Source: Desulfatirhabdium butyrativorans DSM 18734
Lineage (GTDB): Bacteria > Desulfobacterota > Desulfobacteria > Desulfobacterales > Desulfatirhabdiaceae
DNA: 64,000 nucleotides
Direction of reading: 5' to 3'
Assembly: GCF_000429925.1 (NCBI RefSeq)
Contig: NZ_KE386986.1
Coordinates: forward strand, 168,218 to 232,217
The notes under the pieces were generated by a model. It worked only from the letters and a program-made list of their open reading frames with translations, did no database searches and was not told the origin of the DNA. Position numbers and translations under genes: made by a program. Below, in pieces: positions 46,776-55,372 of this stretch (its first letter is position 1; every line of letters begins with the position of its first letter).

Positions 46776-47381
46776 ATGGCAACGAGCCTGAACACGGCAA
46801 TATTCGAATGGATTCAATCCGGCGCAGGAACACATCCGGTGATGGATGGGTTGGCTGTATTCTTCGCCGAAGGCGGCCCCTTTCTGGCGGCGATTCAGTT
46901 TGCCGCTTTCTGGCTCTTTGTTGGGGAAAAGAGACGCCTGGCGCTTCTTGAGGCGATATGGGCGGCGGCCTTCGGTTTGCTGATCAATCAATTGATCAGC
47001 TTGTTCTATTACCATCCGCGCCCTTTCATGATCGGCCTCTGCAAGCCGCTTTTCCCGCATGCACCGGAAACCTCCTTTCCCAGCGACCACGCCACATTGC
47101 TGTTCACCGCCGCCTTCTATCTGCTGCTGGCTCGGCGCTGGATCGCCTGCGGCGCCCCCCTGCTGTTGCTCGCGTTTCTCACAGCCTGGGGCCGTGTCTA
47201 CAGCGGCATTCATTTTCCCTTTGACATAGCGGGAAGTATGGTAGTCGGTCTTCTGAGCGCCGGATGGACACGTCTTGTTGCAAACCGGTTGTATCCGTTG
47301 AATGAACGATTGATCCGGATCGTTGGACCGTTGGCGGATCGATGGATCCGAAAGAACCAAAGGCGGGCAAAGGAAACATAG
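46776..47381 (+). CDS. PAP2-family membrane phosphatase (undecaprenyl-diphosphatase-like)
   Basis: A 201-residue protein with about five membrane helices and all three PAP2 motifs: Y-Y-H-P-R-P-F near residue 77, P-S-D-H-A near 104, and G-R-V-Y-S-G-I-H-F-P-F-D near 139-150 with the catalytic histidine. BcrC-like members recycle undecaprenyl diphosphate; the exact substrate is inferred. The ATG at 46776 follows GAGG by 8 bases. It lies 69 bases before the response regulator gene. Confidence 0.88.
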   Translation: MATSLNTAIFEWIQSGAGTHPVMDGLAVFFAEGGPFLAAIQFAAFWLFVGEKRRLALLEAIWAAAFGLLINQLISLFYYHPRPFMIGLCKPLFPHAPETSFPSDHATLLFTAAFYLLLARRWIACGAPLLLLAFLTAWGRVYSGIHFPFDIAGSMVVGLLSAGWTRLVANRLYPLNERLIRIVGPLADRWIRKNQRRAKET

Positions 47382-47450
47382 AACGGTGGGCGATGGGTGT
47401 CCATTGCCGGATAGAGTTATGAAAACAACGGGTTGCCGGGTGGAGGAACG

Positions 47451-48137
47451 GTGAAAATCCTGGTCGTCGATGACGAGAAGACGTTGCTGGATCAATTGAA
47501 GAAGGCGCTCGAACGCCAGCGCTATCTGGTCGAAACCGCACTCGACGGAGAAGAGGCTCTGGACAAGCTCTTCGATAACCCGGTCGATCTGATCATTCTC
47601 GATATCCTGCTGCCCAAAATGGATGGCTTGTCCGTTCTGCGTGAGATCCGGCAGGCGGGCACAACCACGCCCGTTCTCATGCTGACGGCAAGGGGTGACA
47701 TCGATGACAGGATTCAGGGACTGGATCTGGGCGCGGACGACTATCTGGGCAAGCCGTTTTCACTGGACGAGTTGCTGGCGCGCGTGCGCGCCCTGTTGCG
47801 TCGATCCGGCGGGCAGGCGAGCTCGGTGTTGGCCGTCGGGGACCTGTGTCTCGACACCGTCAGCCGGGAGGTACGCAAGGGCGAGCGTCTCGTGGACCTG
47901 ACCGCCCGGGAATTTGCCATTCTGGAATTTCTCCTCTACAACAAAAACCGGGTCGTATCACGCTTCAGCCTGGCGGAGCACGTGTGGGGCGATGCGTTCG
48001 ATCCGTTCAGCATGTCCAATTTCATGGATGTTCACATGAAAAACCTGCGCAGGAAGATTGGGGATACCGCCGGCCAGAGCACCCTCATCCGGACCATTCG
48101 CGGAGTCGGCTACACGATCAAGGACCCGGTGGAATGA
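47451..48137 (+). CDS. OmpR/PhoB-family response regulator
   Basis: A 228-residue DNA-binding regulator. The receiver domain (about residues 1-118) has the acidic pair V-V-D-D-E near 5-9, the phosphoacceptor in L-I-I-L-D-I-L-L-P about residue 51, the T of M-L-T-A-R and the K of G-K-P-F near 101. The winged-helix domain (about 130-225) has L-T-A-R-E-F and the R-T-I-R-G-V-G-Y end. GTG at 47451 with GGAGG 5 bases upstream is the start. Its stop overlaps the kinase start by 4 bases. Confidence 0.95.
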   Translation: MKILVVDDEKTLLDQLKKALERQRYLVETALDGEEALDKLFDNPVDLIILDILLPKMDGLSVLREIRQAGTTTPVLMLTARGDIDDRIQGLDLGADDYLGKPFSLDELLARVRALLRRSGGQASSVLAVGDLCLDTVSREVRKGERLVDLTAREFAILEFLLYNKNRVVSRFSLAEHVWGDAFDPFSMSNFMDVHMKNLRRKIGDTAGQSTLIRTIRGVGYTIKDPVE

Positions 48138-49558
48138 CGGTTCGGCTCAAAATTACCCTGCTGATTTCGGCTGCCGGTTTTCTCTCCAGCCTGGTGTTTT
48201 CGGGAATCGTCTTGTGGGAAATGCTGGAGCAGCCGTTCCATATCATCGATTCGGATCTCGAATCGACTGCCAGAAGGGCGATTCAGGTTCTGGCGGCGGC
48301 AGATGCGAAAGCGGCTGCGGACGGGCTGTTGTCTGCAGAGGATGAACCGTATTGGCTGGAAATTCGAGACGGCGTTTCCGGTAACGTCATCTACCGCTCG
48401 AAAATGGCCAGGCGGATCGAAATCCCGGAGCAGGCCTTTGGTTCCCGGGCCAAAATCCATCGCGCCATTTCCCGGCAAACCGGAGATCGGCAGCAGGATC
48501 AGGAGCCGGGAAACGAGGTGAGTTTCCGGGTCCGGAAATTTGACATGTCACAGGGAGGAAGGACGTTTCAGGTTCGCGCCGGCCGCCCCATCGAAAATCT
48601 GGAAGAAGAGATCTGGGACACCACGATCACCGTTGCCTGCGGACTCGTTTTTTCCGGCTTTCTGCTGATGGGGATCAGTTTCCTGACGGCCGGATTCATC
48701 CTGAAACCCATCCAGCGGATGAACGAGCTGGCCCGGGATATCAGCGAAAAACATCTCGAGCGGAGACTGCCGCTATCGACTGGCCGGCGCGATGAATTCA
48801 GCGCACTGGCGCAGACCCTCAACAGGGTTTTCGACCGGTTGCAGCACGCTTTTCTGCAACAAAAGCGGCTGCTTGCCGATGCGTCCCACGAATTGAAAAC
48901 GCCCCTGACCATGATGCGTTTGGCCCTGGATGAGATTCATTCGGAGCTCGGCGAGACCGGGTCCGATCCACAAGCCGAAAGCCACGAGCGGATGACCGAG
49001 CAGGTGCTTCGGATGGAGCGGCTGGTCAAAAGCCTGCTGGATCTCTCATCCCTTGAAATCGAGGCCGCCGTCACAAGAGCGCCGATCGATCTGGGCGAAA
49101 TCCTGAAATCCCTGATCGCCGAATACCGTTTCATGGCTGATGTGCGCGGCATTGCCATCCGCGTCACCCTTCCTGAGCGGCTTGAAATGGCTGGGGATGC
49201 GGACAAACTGGCCCGGGCTTTTTCCAATATTCTGGATAACGCCGTCAAATACGCAGCCGATGGCGGGCAGGTTGAAGTGGTGGGGGAAAGATCCGACGCC
49301 GATTGGAAGATCACTGTCGTCAACGACGGCCCGGGTGTGCCGGCATCGGAAATTTCAAGAGTTTTCGAGCAGTTCTATCGGGTGGAACAATCCCGTTCGT
49401 TGCGCCTCGGCGGCTCGGGTCTGGGGCTGGCCATCGTCAAGCGGATCATTGAACTTCACGGCGGCGCCGTGCAATTGGCAAGCGAACCGGGACGCTGGAC
49501 GCGCGTGACGGTCACGCTGTCCTATAGCCATCCAGGCCCAATTTTGAAAAGTCGCTGA
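48134..49558 (+). CDS. Membrane sensor histidine kinase
   Basis: A 474-residue partner of the regulator. TM1 about residues 8-28, periplasmic sensor about 30-165, TM2 about 168-190, HAMP about 192-245, H-box A-S-H-E-L-K-T-P near 253-260, N-box N-I-L-D-N-A-V-K near 364, and G-box S-G-L-G-L-A-I near 430. Layout is that of EnvZ/QseC-like kinases. The signal is unknown; neighbours (PAP2 phosphatase, PepSY protein, efflux) point to envelope stress or cationic agents, an inference. Confidence 0.94.
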   Translation: MTVRLKITLLISAAGFLSSLVFSGIVLWEMLEQPFHIIDSDLESTARRAIQVLAAADAKAAADGLLSAEDEPYWLEIRDGVSGNVIYRSKMARRIEIPEQAFGSRAKIHRAISRQTGDRQQDQEPGNEVSFRVRKFDMSQGGRTFQVRAGRPIENLEEEIWDTTITVACGLVFSGFLLMGISFLTAGFILKPIQRMNELARDISEKHLERRLPLSTGRRDEFSALAQTLNRVFDRLQHAFLQQKRLLADASHELKTPLTMMRLALDEIHSELGETGSDPQAESHERMTEQVLRMERLVKSLLDLSSLEIEAAVTRAPIDLGEILKSLIAEYRFMADVRGIAIRVTLPERLEMAGDADKLARAFSNILDNAVKYAADGGQVEVVGERSDADWKITVVNDGPGVPASEISRVFEQFYRVEQSRSLRLGGSGLGLAIVKRIIELHGGAVQLASEPGRWTRVTVTLSYSHPGPILKSR

Positions 49559-49796
49559 TGAAGTGGCTAAAGCAGCTTTGGATGATTCCCCGGGTGATGG
49601 CGCCTGGCACCGCCGCCCGATTGGATACGGGGAATGGATCGTTGGTGCCGCCACTGGCAGCGAATTCCCCTGCAACCGGAAAAATGGGTAGATGAAATTG
49701 CAAAGCACGCTGTACCATCCAGAGAAGTCTTCTTCAACGTGTGGATAAGCCAAATTGCAGAAGTTCTGCTGCAGCATTTGTACGAGCCGCCTTCCG

Positions 49797-50018
49797 TTAC
49801 CGCCGAGTGAGCGTCAGTATCCGGATACCGGCCAGAACAAAGCAGAGAGGGGAGAGCCAGAAGAGACGGGGCGGCAGCAGTGTGGCGCCATAGAAAGCGC
49901 AGGCAACCAGAAATCCGGCCACAGCCAGCCGTTGGATCACCGTACGCAAAGGTTTGACGATTGCCAGGCGGTCCTCCGGGGAAAGCCGGACTCCAGAACG
50001 TTGGCCAGCGTTGGACAT
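49797..50018 (-). CDS. Small two-helix membrane protein
   Basis: A 73-residue product with two hydrophobic segments (about residues 30-48 and 51-68) after a charged N-terminus, ending R-I-L-T-L-T-R-R. It has no recognised family. It sits convergent to the kinase gene, with about 240 bases of empty sequence between. It could be real or chance; codon use and clean membrane pattern favour real. Confidence 0.45.
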   Translation of the reverse strand: MSNAGQRSGVRLSPEDRLAIVKPLRTVIQRLAVAGFLVACAFYGATLLPPRLFWLSPLCFVLAGIRILTLTRR

Positions 50019-50085
50019 CGTAGGGGCGACCCGCCGGTCGCCCCTACAGGCTGCGCACTGCCCACCAACGTATTTTAACGATAAA

Positions 50086-50172
50086 TAGTGCCTGAACGGA
50101 AAACCCGTTTTGGGTACAGCCTGCCCGCAGGCGACGCGCTGCTCCGAATAGGGGTTTTCCGTTCAGGCACTA
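50086..50172. repeat. Mini copy of repeat family A (87 bp)
   Basis: Only the two termini remain: TAGTGCCTGAACGGAAAACC at the left and its inverted match ending CAGGCACTA at the right, with about 45 bases between. This internally deleted form shows where both ends of the element lie. Confidence 0.88.
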
Positions 50173-50225
50173 AACAAGCGAACCTGAACGGGCTGTGCCT
50201 TAAGAACGGGAATTTTCCTTGAACC

Positions 50226-50672
50226 ATGATCCGTGATGATTCTTCCTGTGAGGACAGATTGAGCAAAACCGGGCACATTCATGTTGCATGCGCCATCATC
50301 GAGCGTGATGGGTTCATTCTGGCTGCCCAGCGAAGCGCAACCATGAGTATGCCGCTCAAGTGGGAATTTCCGGGTGGTAAAATGGATCCTGGCGAATCCC
50401 CGGAAGGGTGTCTGAAGCGTGAGATTGATGAGGAGTTGGGTATCCAGGTGAGCGTTGGTAGAAATCTTCCCGTCTGCACCTATCGTTACCCGGCATTTAC
50501 CATCTCGCTCTATCCGTTTATCTGTGCGATCGAAAGGGGGGAGATCGTCCTTCATGAACACGCTGCAATCGCCTGGCTGTCGCCTGAGAAACTTCACACC
50601 CTCGAATGGGCGGAGGCCGATGTGCCGGTGCTGGCGTCCTATCTTGCCCAAATCAAGGCCAAGATCCGATGA
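50226..50672 (+). CDS. NUDIX hydrolase (MutT-like)
   Basis: A 148-residue enzyme of the MutT type that hydrolyses nucleoside triphosphates such as oxidised dGTP. The NUDIX box G-x5-E-x7-R-E-x2-E-E-x-G is complete about residues 55-77 (G-G-K-M-D-P-G-E-S ... R-E-I-D-E-E-L-G). W-L-S-P-E-K-L near 117 fits the family end. It overlaps the following helicase gene by 4 bases (ATGA), so the two products are probably used together. Confidence 0.9.
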   Translation: MIRDDSSCEDRLSKTGHIHVACAIIERDGFILAAQRSATMSMPLKWEFPGGKMDPGESPEGCLKREIDEELGIQVSVGRNLPVCTYRYPAFTISLYPFICAIERGEIVLHEHAAIAWLSPEKLHTLEWAEADVPVLASYLAQIKAKIR

Positions 50673-53600
50673 AAAACCTTGTTCCTGGCATATATGAATC
50701 GTTGATCGACGAGTGTCTCCGAGATGCCATTTCCCGGCGTCCCGAGTTAAGGACCGTCTTTGGCAAGATCGACCCGGAAGAGCAGCCCGGTTTGTATGCA
50801 TCATTTGTGGCAAAGGTTCTTGAACAGGCGCTCCGTGAAGACTCCGACCCGGAAAGAAGATTGGCGCTCTGTAACCGGATTCTTGACCAGGTTGCCAGTG
50901 AACCGGGTCTGGGGCATCTTGCAGGCCATCGCCTTGTGAGAGAACAAAAGCCGATCCTTCTTGAGATCACGCCCCCGCATTACGGCACATCGGGCATCCC
51001 GCGTCCCCGTTCTCCGCTCTCTGAAAGCAGCCTTTTCACCGGTTCTCCCCAGGAACCGCAACTTGCCCACGAACTGCTGCACGAAATGAAGTCCGCCGAC
51101 AGCGTCGATATTCTGGTTTCATTCATCAAATGGTCGGGGCTGCGCCTGCTGATGCCTGCCTTTGAAGATCTCCGGCAGCGCGACGTTCCAGTGCGGGTCA
51201 TCACCACATCCTACATGGGCGCTTCCGATGCTCCGGCCGTTGAATGGCTGGCGGCAATGCCGAACGTCAGGGTTCGCGTCTCCTACGATACCGAACGAAC
51301 GCGGCTTCATGCCAAGGCCTATCATTTCCGGCGCGATTCCGATTTTTCAACTGCATATATCGGATCCGCCAATATTTCCAACTCGGCCATCACCAGCGGA
51401 CTGGAGTGGAACCTGAAGATAACGGCCCAGGACATGGCCCATATCCTGGAAAAGTTTTCGGCGGAATTTGAGACGTACTGGAACAGCAGGGAATTTATCC
51501 CTTTTGACCCCCTGCAGCCCGGCCGCTTCCGGGAGGCCATCTCCCGTGAACGAAACAGAAAGACGGGACTTCAGCCGGTTTTTTTCGACCTGACGCCGCA
51601 CCCATTCCAGGAGCGCATCCTGGAAGCACTGGAGCGGGAACGAAACGTTCATGGTCGCTATAAAAATCTGATTATCGCAGCCACCGGAACCGGCAAAACC
51701 GTGGTTGCCGCGTTCGATTATCACCGTTTTTTCAAGGAGCGCGGGGGCCGGGCAAAACTCCTTTTTGTGGCGCACCGCAGGGAAATCCTGGAACAGGCGC
51801 TTGTAACGTTCAGAAACGTGCTGCGCGACCACAGTTTCGGTGAGTTGCTTGTCGGTGATTTTGTTGCCGTCCGCCGGGAGCACTTGTTCTGCTCTGTCCA
51901 GATGCTGACGAGCCGGGAACTCTGGAAGCAAGTCGGAAGCGTTTTTTATGATTATATCGTTGTCGATGAAGTCCATCACGGCGCTTCGGACAGTTACCGG
52001 CCTATATTCGCGCATTTTCAGCCAACGATACTGCTTGGCCTTACCGCAACCCCCGAGCGGATGGACGGAAAATCCGTTGCCGCGGATTTCCACAATACGT
52101 TTGCGGCGGAAATCCGGCTGCCGGAGGCCCTTGAGGAGAAACTGCTCTGTCCCTTTCATTATTTTGGTGTTGCAGATCCGGTGGCGACCGACGATGACCG
52201 TTTCTGGCGTAACGGGAACTACAACAAGGTCGAACTCGAAAACGTTTATACCCTCGACCAGGGCCATGCCCTGCGCCGGCTGGATGCGATCCTGGCTGCC
52301 CTGGAACGCTACCAGCCCGACTATCGCACCAGCGCGAAAGGGATCGGCTTCTGTGTCACGATCAACCATGCCATCTATATGGCGCAGAAGTTCAGTGACC
52401 GGGGGATTCCTTCTGCGGCGCTGGTATCGGGCATTTCATCCGATGAGCGGGAAAGCATGCTCTGCGGTTTCAAAAACGGGAGTCTCATATTCCTGTTTAC
52501 CGTCGATGTGCTGAACGAAGGCCTTGATGTGCCGGAGATCAATCTCGTGATGTTTCTGCGGCCGACGGAAAGCCTGACCGTATTCCTCCAGCAACTGGGC
52601 CGCGGCATGCGCCATGCGCCGGAGAAGGAGTGTCTGACGGTTCTTGATTTTGTGGGGCAGGTGAATCGGCACTACCGGATGGACACCCGGTTCCGGGCAT
52701 TGCTGCCAAAGCACCGCCATGCAATTGACCGGGAGGTGGAGATGGGCTTTCCGCATCTTCCGCCAGGGTGCTCGATCCAGCTGGATCGCCAGTCACGGGA
52801 ATATGTTCTGAGAAATATCAGGGAAAATCTTCAAAATCTCAGGCTGCAGGTTCCGGACCGCCTCCAGACGTTCACCAGCCAGACGGGCCAGGAACTTACT
52901 TTCGGGAACTTCATCCGCTATCATGCGTATGAACCGGAGGTGCTGCTGGCCAAAGAATCTTGGTCAGAGTGGAAAGCAAGGGCCCATCTATGCCCGGTTC
53001 CGGCCGACCCCGATCTTGCCCGATTGCGAAAAACCCTGATTCGGGCGGCATTCATCAACGGGCCGAAAGAAGCCATGCTGCTGCGAGGTGTCATTCAAAA
53101 TGTTTCCAGAGGTGAAATCGATGAAGCCGTCGCCCTTGCCGGAAAATCAACCATGATCCTGTATTATCGCATCTGGGGGGATAAGGGCGGCAAGCTCGGG
53201 ATTTCGTCCATAGATGAGGCTTTTCGCCGCCTTTCGAAAAATCCGTCCATCCTTTCCGATCTGGACGAAATTTTAAGCTGGTCACTGGATGCGAGCGAAG
53301 TTTCCGGGGTGATTCCGGAATTGCCATTTTTCTGCCCGCTGGAACTGCATGCGAAATACGGCGGAAAAGAAATCCAGGCGGCGTTCGGCAGGGCAAACCT
53401 TGAAACTTCAGGCCAGACTGGGGCGGGCGTATTCCATTTCCCGGAGATCAAGGCATATGCGCTGCTGATCACGTTTCAGAAAACGGAAAGGGAATTTTCG
53501 CCGAGCACCATGTATGCGGATTACCCCATCAGCCGGGAACTCCTGCATTGGGAGTCGCAGGCAAATACCGCTCAGCATCACACGGACGGGCAGAATCTGA

Positions 53601-53800
53601 TTCATCATGCCGAAAGAGGATACCATATTCTGGTTTTTGCCAGGGATCAGAAAAAGCGAAACGCCGCCACGGTTCCGTTTACTTATCTTGGACCGGTGGA
53701 GCGGGTGCGCTATGAGAGTGAGCGGCCGATAAAGATCGTATGGCAGTTGCGGCATCCGATGCCGGTGGAGATGTTTGAAGACAACAGGAGGGGCGGGTAA
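50669..53800 (+). CDS. PLD-like, DEAD/DEAH helicase, DUF3427 protein
   Basis: A 1043-residue multidomain protein. After an N-terminal helical region (about 1-100), a phospholipase-D-like nuclease domain has H-A-K-A-Y-H-F near residue 214 and G-S-A-N-I-S near 231. The SF2 helicase core follows: Walker A A-T-G-T-G-K-T near 337-343, D-E-V-H-H near 432, and motif VI Q-L-G-R-G-M-R-H near 639. The C-terminal part (about 800-1040) matches the DUF3427 layout. Proteins of this build are thought to act in DNA repair or phage defence; the role here is inferred. It is translationally coupled to a NUDIX gene and next to the cassette array. Confidence 0.85.
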   Translation: MKNLVPGIYESLIDECLRDAISRRPELRTVFGKIDPEEQPGLYASFVAKVLEQALREDSDPERRLALCNRILDQVASEPGLGHLAGHRLVREQKPILLEITPPHYGTSGIPRPRSPLSESSLFTGSPQEPQLAHELLHEMKSADSVDILVSFIKWSGLRLLMPAFEDLRQRDVPVRVITTSYMGASDAPAVEWLAAMPNVRVRVSYDTERTRLHAKAYHFRRDSDFSTAYIGSANISNSAITSGLEWNLKITAQDMAHILEKFSAEFETYWNSREFIPFDPLQPGRFREAISRERNRKTGLQPVFFDLTPHPFQERILEALERERNVHGRYKNLIIAATGTGKTVVAAFDYHRFFKERGGRAKLLFVAHRREILEQALVTFRNVLRDHSFGELLVGDFVAVRREHLFCSVQMLTSRELWKQVGSVFYDYIVVDEVHHGASDSYRPIFAHFQPTILLGLTATPERMDGKSVAADFHNTFAAEIRLPEALEEKLLCPFHYFGVADPVATDDDRFWRNGNYNKVELENVYTLDQGHALRRLDAILAALERYQPDYRTSAKGIGFCVTINHAIYMAQKFSDRGIPSAALVSGISSDERESMLCGFKNGSLIFLFTVDVLNEGLDVPEINLVMFLRPTESLTVFLQQLGRGMRHAPEKECLTVLDFVGQVNRHYRMDTRFRALLPKHRHAIDREVEMGFPHLPPGCSIQLDRQSREYVLRNIRENLQNLRLQVPDRLQTFTSQTGQELTFGNFIRYHAYEPEVLLAKESWSEWKARAHLCPVPADPDLARLRKTLIRAAFINGPKEAMLLRGVIQNVSRGEIDEAVALAGKSTMILYYRIWGDKGGKLGISSIDEAFRRLSKNPSILSDLDEILSWSLDASEVSGVIPELPFFCPLELHAKYGGKEIQAAFGRANLETSGQTGAGVFHFPEIKAYALLITFQKTEREFSPSTMYADYPISRELLHWESQANTAQHHTDGQNLIHHAERGYHILVFARDQKKRNAATVPFTYLGPVERVRYESERPIKIVWQLRHPMPVEMFEDNRRGG

Positions 53801-54077
53801 TGGAGTGAGGTTGTCAGTTTCACTTTGGCATCGAGAGATGACATGATTGCGGCACGGGATGAATCGGGACGCATTGTGTTGTTTGAGCCCACATTCCAAA
53901 CCCTTTTGAGGCGTTATCCGGTTGATTTTTCCAGGAAGGGAGGCGGAAGGCTGGATGTAAAGATATCCCCGGTAAGGTCAATCGCCTGCAGATAGGCCAG
54001 TTGAACCGGCTATAAAGGTATATAGTCTTTTTTCCCTTGAAACCATAATCCAAGTCGCCCATTAAATGAGCCTGCCA
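53801..54077. other. Spacer between helicase gene and first cassette attC
   Basis: No gene is supported. A short minus-strand frame (about 53820-54062) has no ribosome site or family character. It may be the end region of the cassette array. Confidence 0.4.
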
Positions 54078-54137
54078 GGCTAATGCGGCCTGGCTTTGCG
54101 GCGAGGGAACCGAGGCCGCAACAGCACCTGGTTATGC
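54078..54137 (-). other. attC-like site of the toxin-antitoxin cassette (weak)
   Basis: On the minus strand an imperfect palindrome of 60 bases starts at the toxin stop (GCATAAC) and ends ATTAGCC. The inner arms TTGCGGC and GCCGCAA pair perfectly. The right core is ATT instead of the usual GTT, so this site is doubtful on its own but fits its place at the 3' end of a cassette. Confidence 0.4.
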
Positions 54138-54428
54138 TTTGATTTCATCAATTGGCAATATCTGCTTTCCATGTCGAATAGTAAGTATGGATATTCGTTT
54201 TATACCGATATGATAGATGATCCGATAATTTCCGTAAATTAACTCCCTGAATTGATGTTCATTAATTTCAGGGACGATCCGTCCAATTTCTGGATTGGCT
54301 CGCAGTTGGTCAACCATTGAAAACACTGTATCGATCCAGTTGTTTGCTGCCAAGGGTTTATCTCGCGAAATGTAATCCACTATTTCTGACGCCCTTTCAA
54401 CAGCAAGGGGTGACCATACGATTTTCAT
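54132..54428 (-). CDS. RelE/ParE-family toxin
   Basis: A 98-residue toxin of the ParE/RelE fold, with V-W-S-P-L-A-V-E-R-A at the N-terminus, an N-P-E-I-G-R motif near 57, and the F-R-E-L-I-Y-G-N-Y-R-I-I-Y-H core near 69-82. Members poison gyrase (ParE) or cleave mRNA (RelE); the choice cannot be made from sequence. It overlaps the antitoxin gene by 4 bases, the usual order antitoxin first. Confidence 0.9.
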   Translation of the reverse strand: MKIVWSPLAVERASEIVDYISRDKPLAANNWIDTVFSMVDQLRANPEIGRIVPEINEHQFRELIYGNYRIIYHIGIKRISILTIRHGKQILPIDEIKA

Positions 54429-54706
54429 TGGGGGACTTGCTTCAATAATTTGGCTTTTGCCGTTTGGTGGGCAATCCCTTCTCCTTTTGCCAGTTGGTTG
54501 AGAGCGGTTTGAACGTCTGAAAGAAGATCAATTTTTTCTTGCATTGCTTCAAACTCATTCGCACCTAAAAGGACGGCAACACCTTTGCCATGCTGCGTAA
54601 TGATAACCGGACGCTTGGTATCATGGACTTGTTTGATGTAAGCAGCCATAGCATTTCTGACTTCCGACATTGACCTGATGTCTTGATCGATTTTAAGCTT
54701 TTGCAT
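54425..54706 (-). CDS. Phd/YefM-family antitoxin
   Basis: A 93-residue antitoxin with the Phd/YefM N-terminal DNA-binding domain (M-S-E-V-R-N-A-M-A-A-Y near residues 12-22, R-P-V-I-I-T-Q-H-G-K near 33-42) and a flexible C-terminus that would wrap the toxin. The ATG at 54706 follows AGAGGTG; an earlier GTG-type start at 54766 is in the promoter region and rejected. An operator-like palindrome lies upstream. Confidence 0.88.
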   Translation of the reverse strand: MQKLKIDQDIRSMSEVRNAMAAYIKQVHDTKRPVIITQHGKGVAVLLGANEFEAMQEKIDLLSDVQTALNQLAKGEGIAHQTAKAKLLKQVPQ

Positions 54707-54720
54707 TTTGCACCTCTTTT

Positions 54721-54748
54721 GTATGCTATTTTGTACAAAATAACATAC
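54721..54748. promoter_or_regulatory. Operator-like palindrome upstream of the toxin-antitoxin genes
   Basis: A 28-bp inverted repeat centred on GTAC (arms GTATGcTATTTTGT and ACAAAATAaCATAC), perfect but for one pair, 15 bases upstream of the antitoxin start. This is the expected place and form for autoregulation by the toxin-antitoxin complex. Confidence 0.7.
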
Positions 54749-54766
54749 AAAATTATGTACAATCAA

Positions 54767-55276
54767 CTAGTTTCTTAGGAAACCTAATGCGGCGCCAATG
54801 ACGAAGTTACTGACCGCCGCGCGAGCTGGCAGGGGCATCGGCAGCGAATCTGACACCCGAACGAATCTGGCCCGCGACCGTTCGGTGGACTGAATGGTTC
54901 GCCCTGACCATGTTAAATGTCCGCCCAGAGCGTACTCTTGCCTGGCTATATCGACTGAAATCTCTACTGCCGGAATTCTTCCTCGGTTCTCAAGCCAGTG
55001 TGTGGTGTTCCGATCCTCGGGCCAGCCCACGCCCGGCCCATAGTCCTTTGCCACGCCATTGCGATGATCCGTAATCGTCCCTTGCAGGATATAGACCATG
55101 CCCGGCCTGTCCTTATGGTCGTGCATCGGACCGAAGACGCCGCCCGGTTCGATGGTCACCAGACCCATTCGTAATTGGCGCCCCGCCATGCCCTCGAGTT
55201 CAGGGCCAAGGTCAAGAGCTGCCAGCAGCTTAACCATGACCCCCTTCGTTTCAGGTGTCGCCTGCTCATTGTTCAT
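54767..55276 (-). CDS. Cupin-domain protein
   Basis: A 169-residue protein with a cupin beta-barrel: G-x-x-x-G-P-M-H-D-H-K-D-R near residues 46-58 (metal-binding histidines) and W-P-E-D-R-N-T-T-H-W-L-E-N near 85-97. The function of single cupins ranges from enzymes to sugar binding and is not deducible. The last 40 residues lie outside the barrel and may be read-through into cassette-end sequence. AGGAGAG precedes the ATG at 55276. It is a probable integron cassette gene. Confidence 0.8.
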   Translation of the reverse strand: MNNEQATPETKGVMVKLLAALDLGPELEGMAGRQLRMGLVTIEPGGVFGPMHDHKDRPGMVYILQGTITDHRNGVAKDYGPGVGWPEDRNTTHWLENRGRIPAVEISVDIARQEYALGGHLTWSGRTIQSTERSRARFVRVSDSLPMPLPARAAVSNFVIGAALGFLRN

Positions 55277-55312
55277 CGTGCTCTCCTGTCTGCACCTCTT
55301 TGGTCGACGTGT

Positions 55313-55372
55313 AGCTAACCGGCGCTGCGCGGGCTTTATCGAGCAGCGTCCGTGTTGACCGCCGGGTTAGCC
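55313..55372 (-). other. attC recombination site of the C_GCAxxG cassette
   Basis: On the minus strand GGCTAAC (55372-55366) and GTTAGCT (55319-55313) flank an imperfect palindrome with inner arms around CGCTGC and GCGCAGCG. The C_GCAxxG gene ends inside it, giving the C-terminus N-P-A-V-N-T-D-A-A-R, a tail pattern well known in integron cassette proteins. Confidence 0.75.

Noticed and set aside
47451..49558. PhoB/PhoR pair for the pst operon
   Set aside because: The family is right (OmpR type) but the pair is 37 kb away, next to envelope genes, and nothing in the sequence links it to phosphate.
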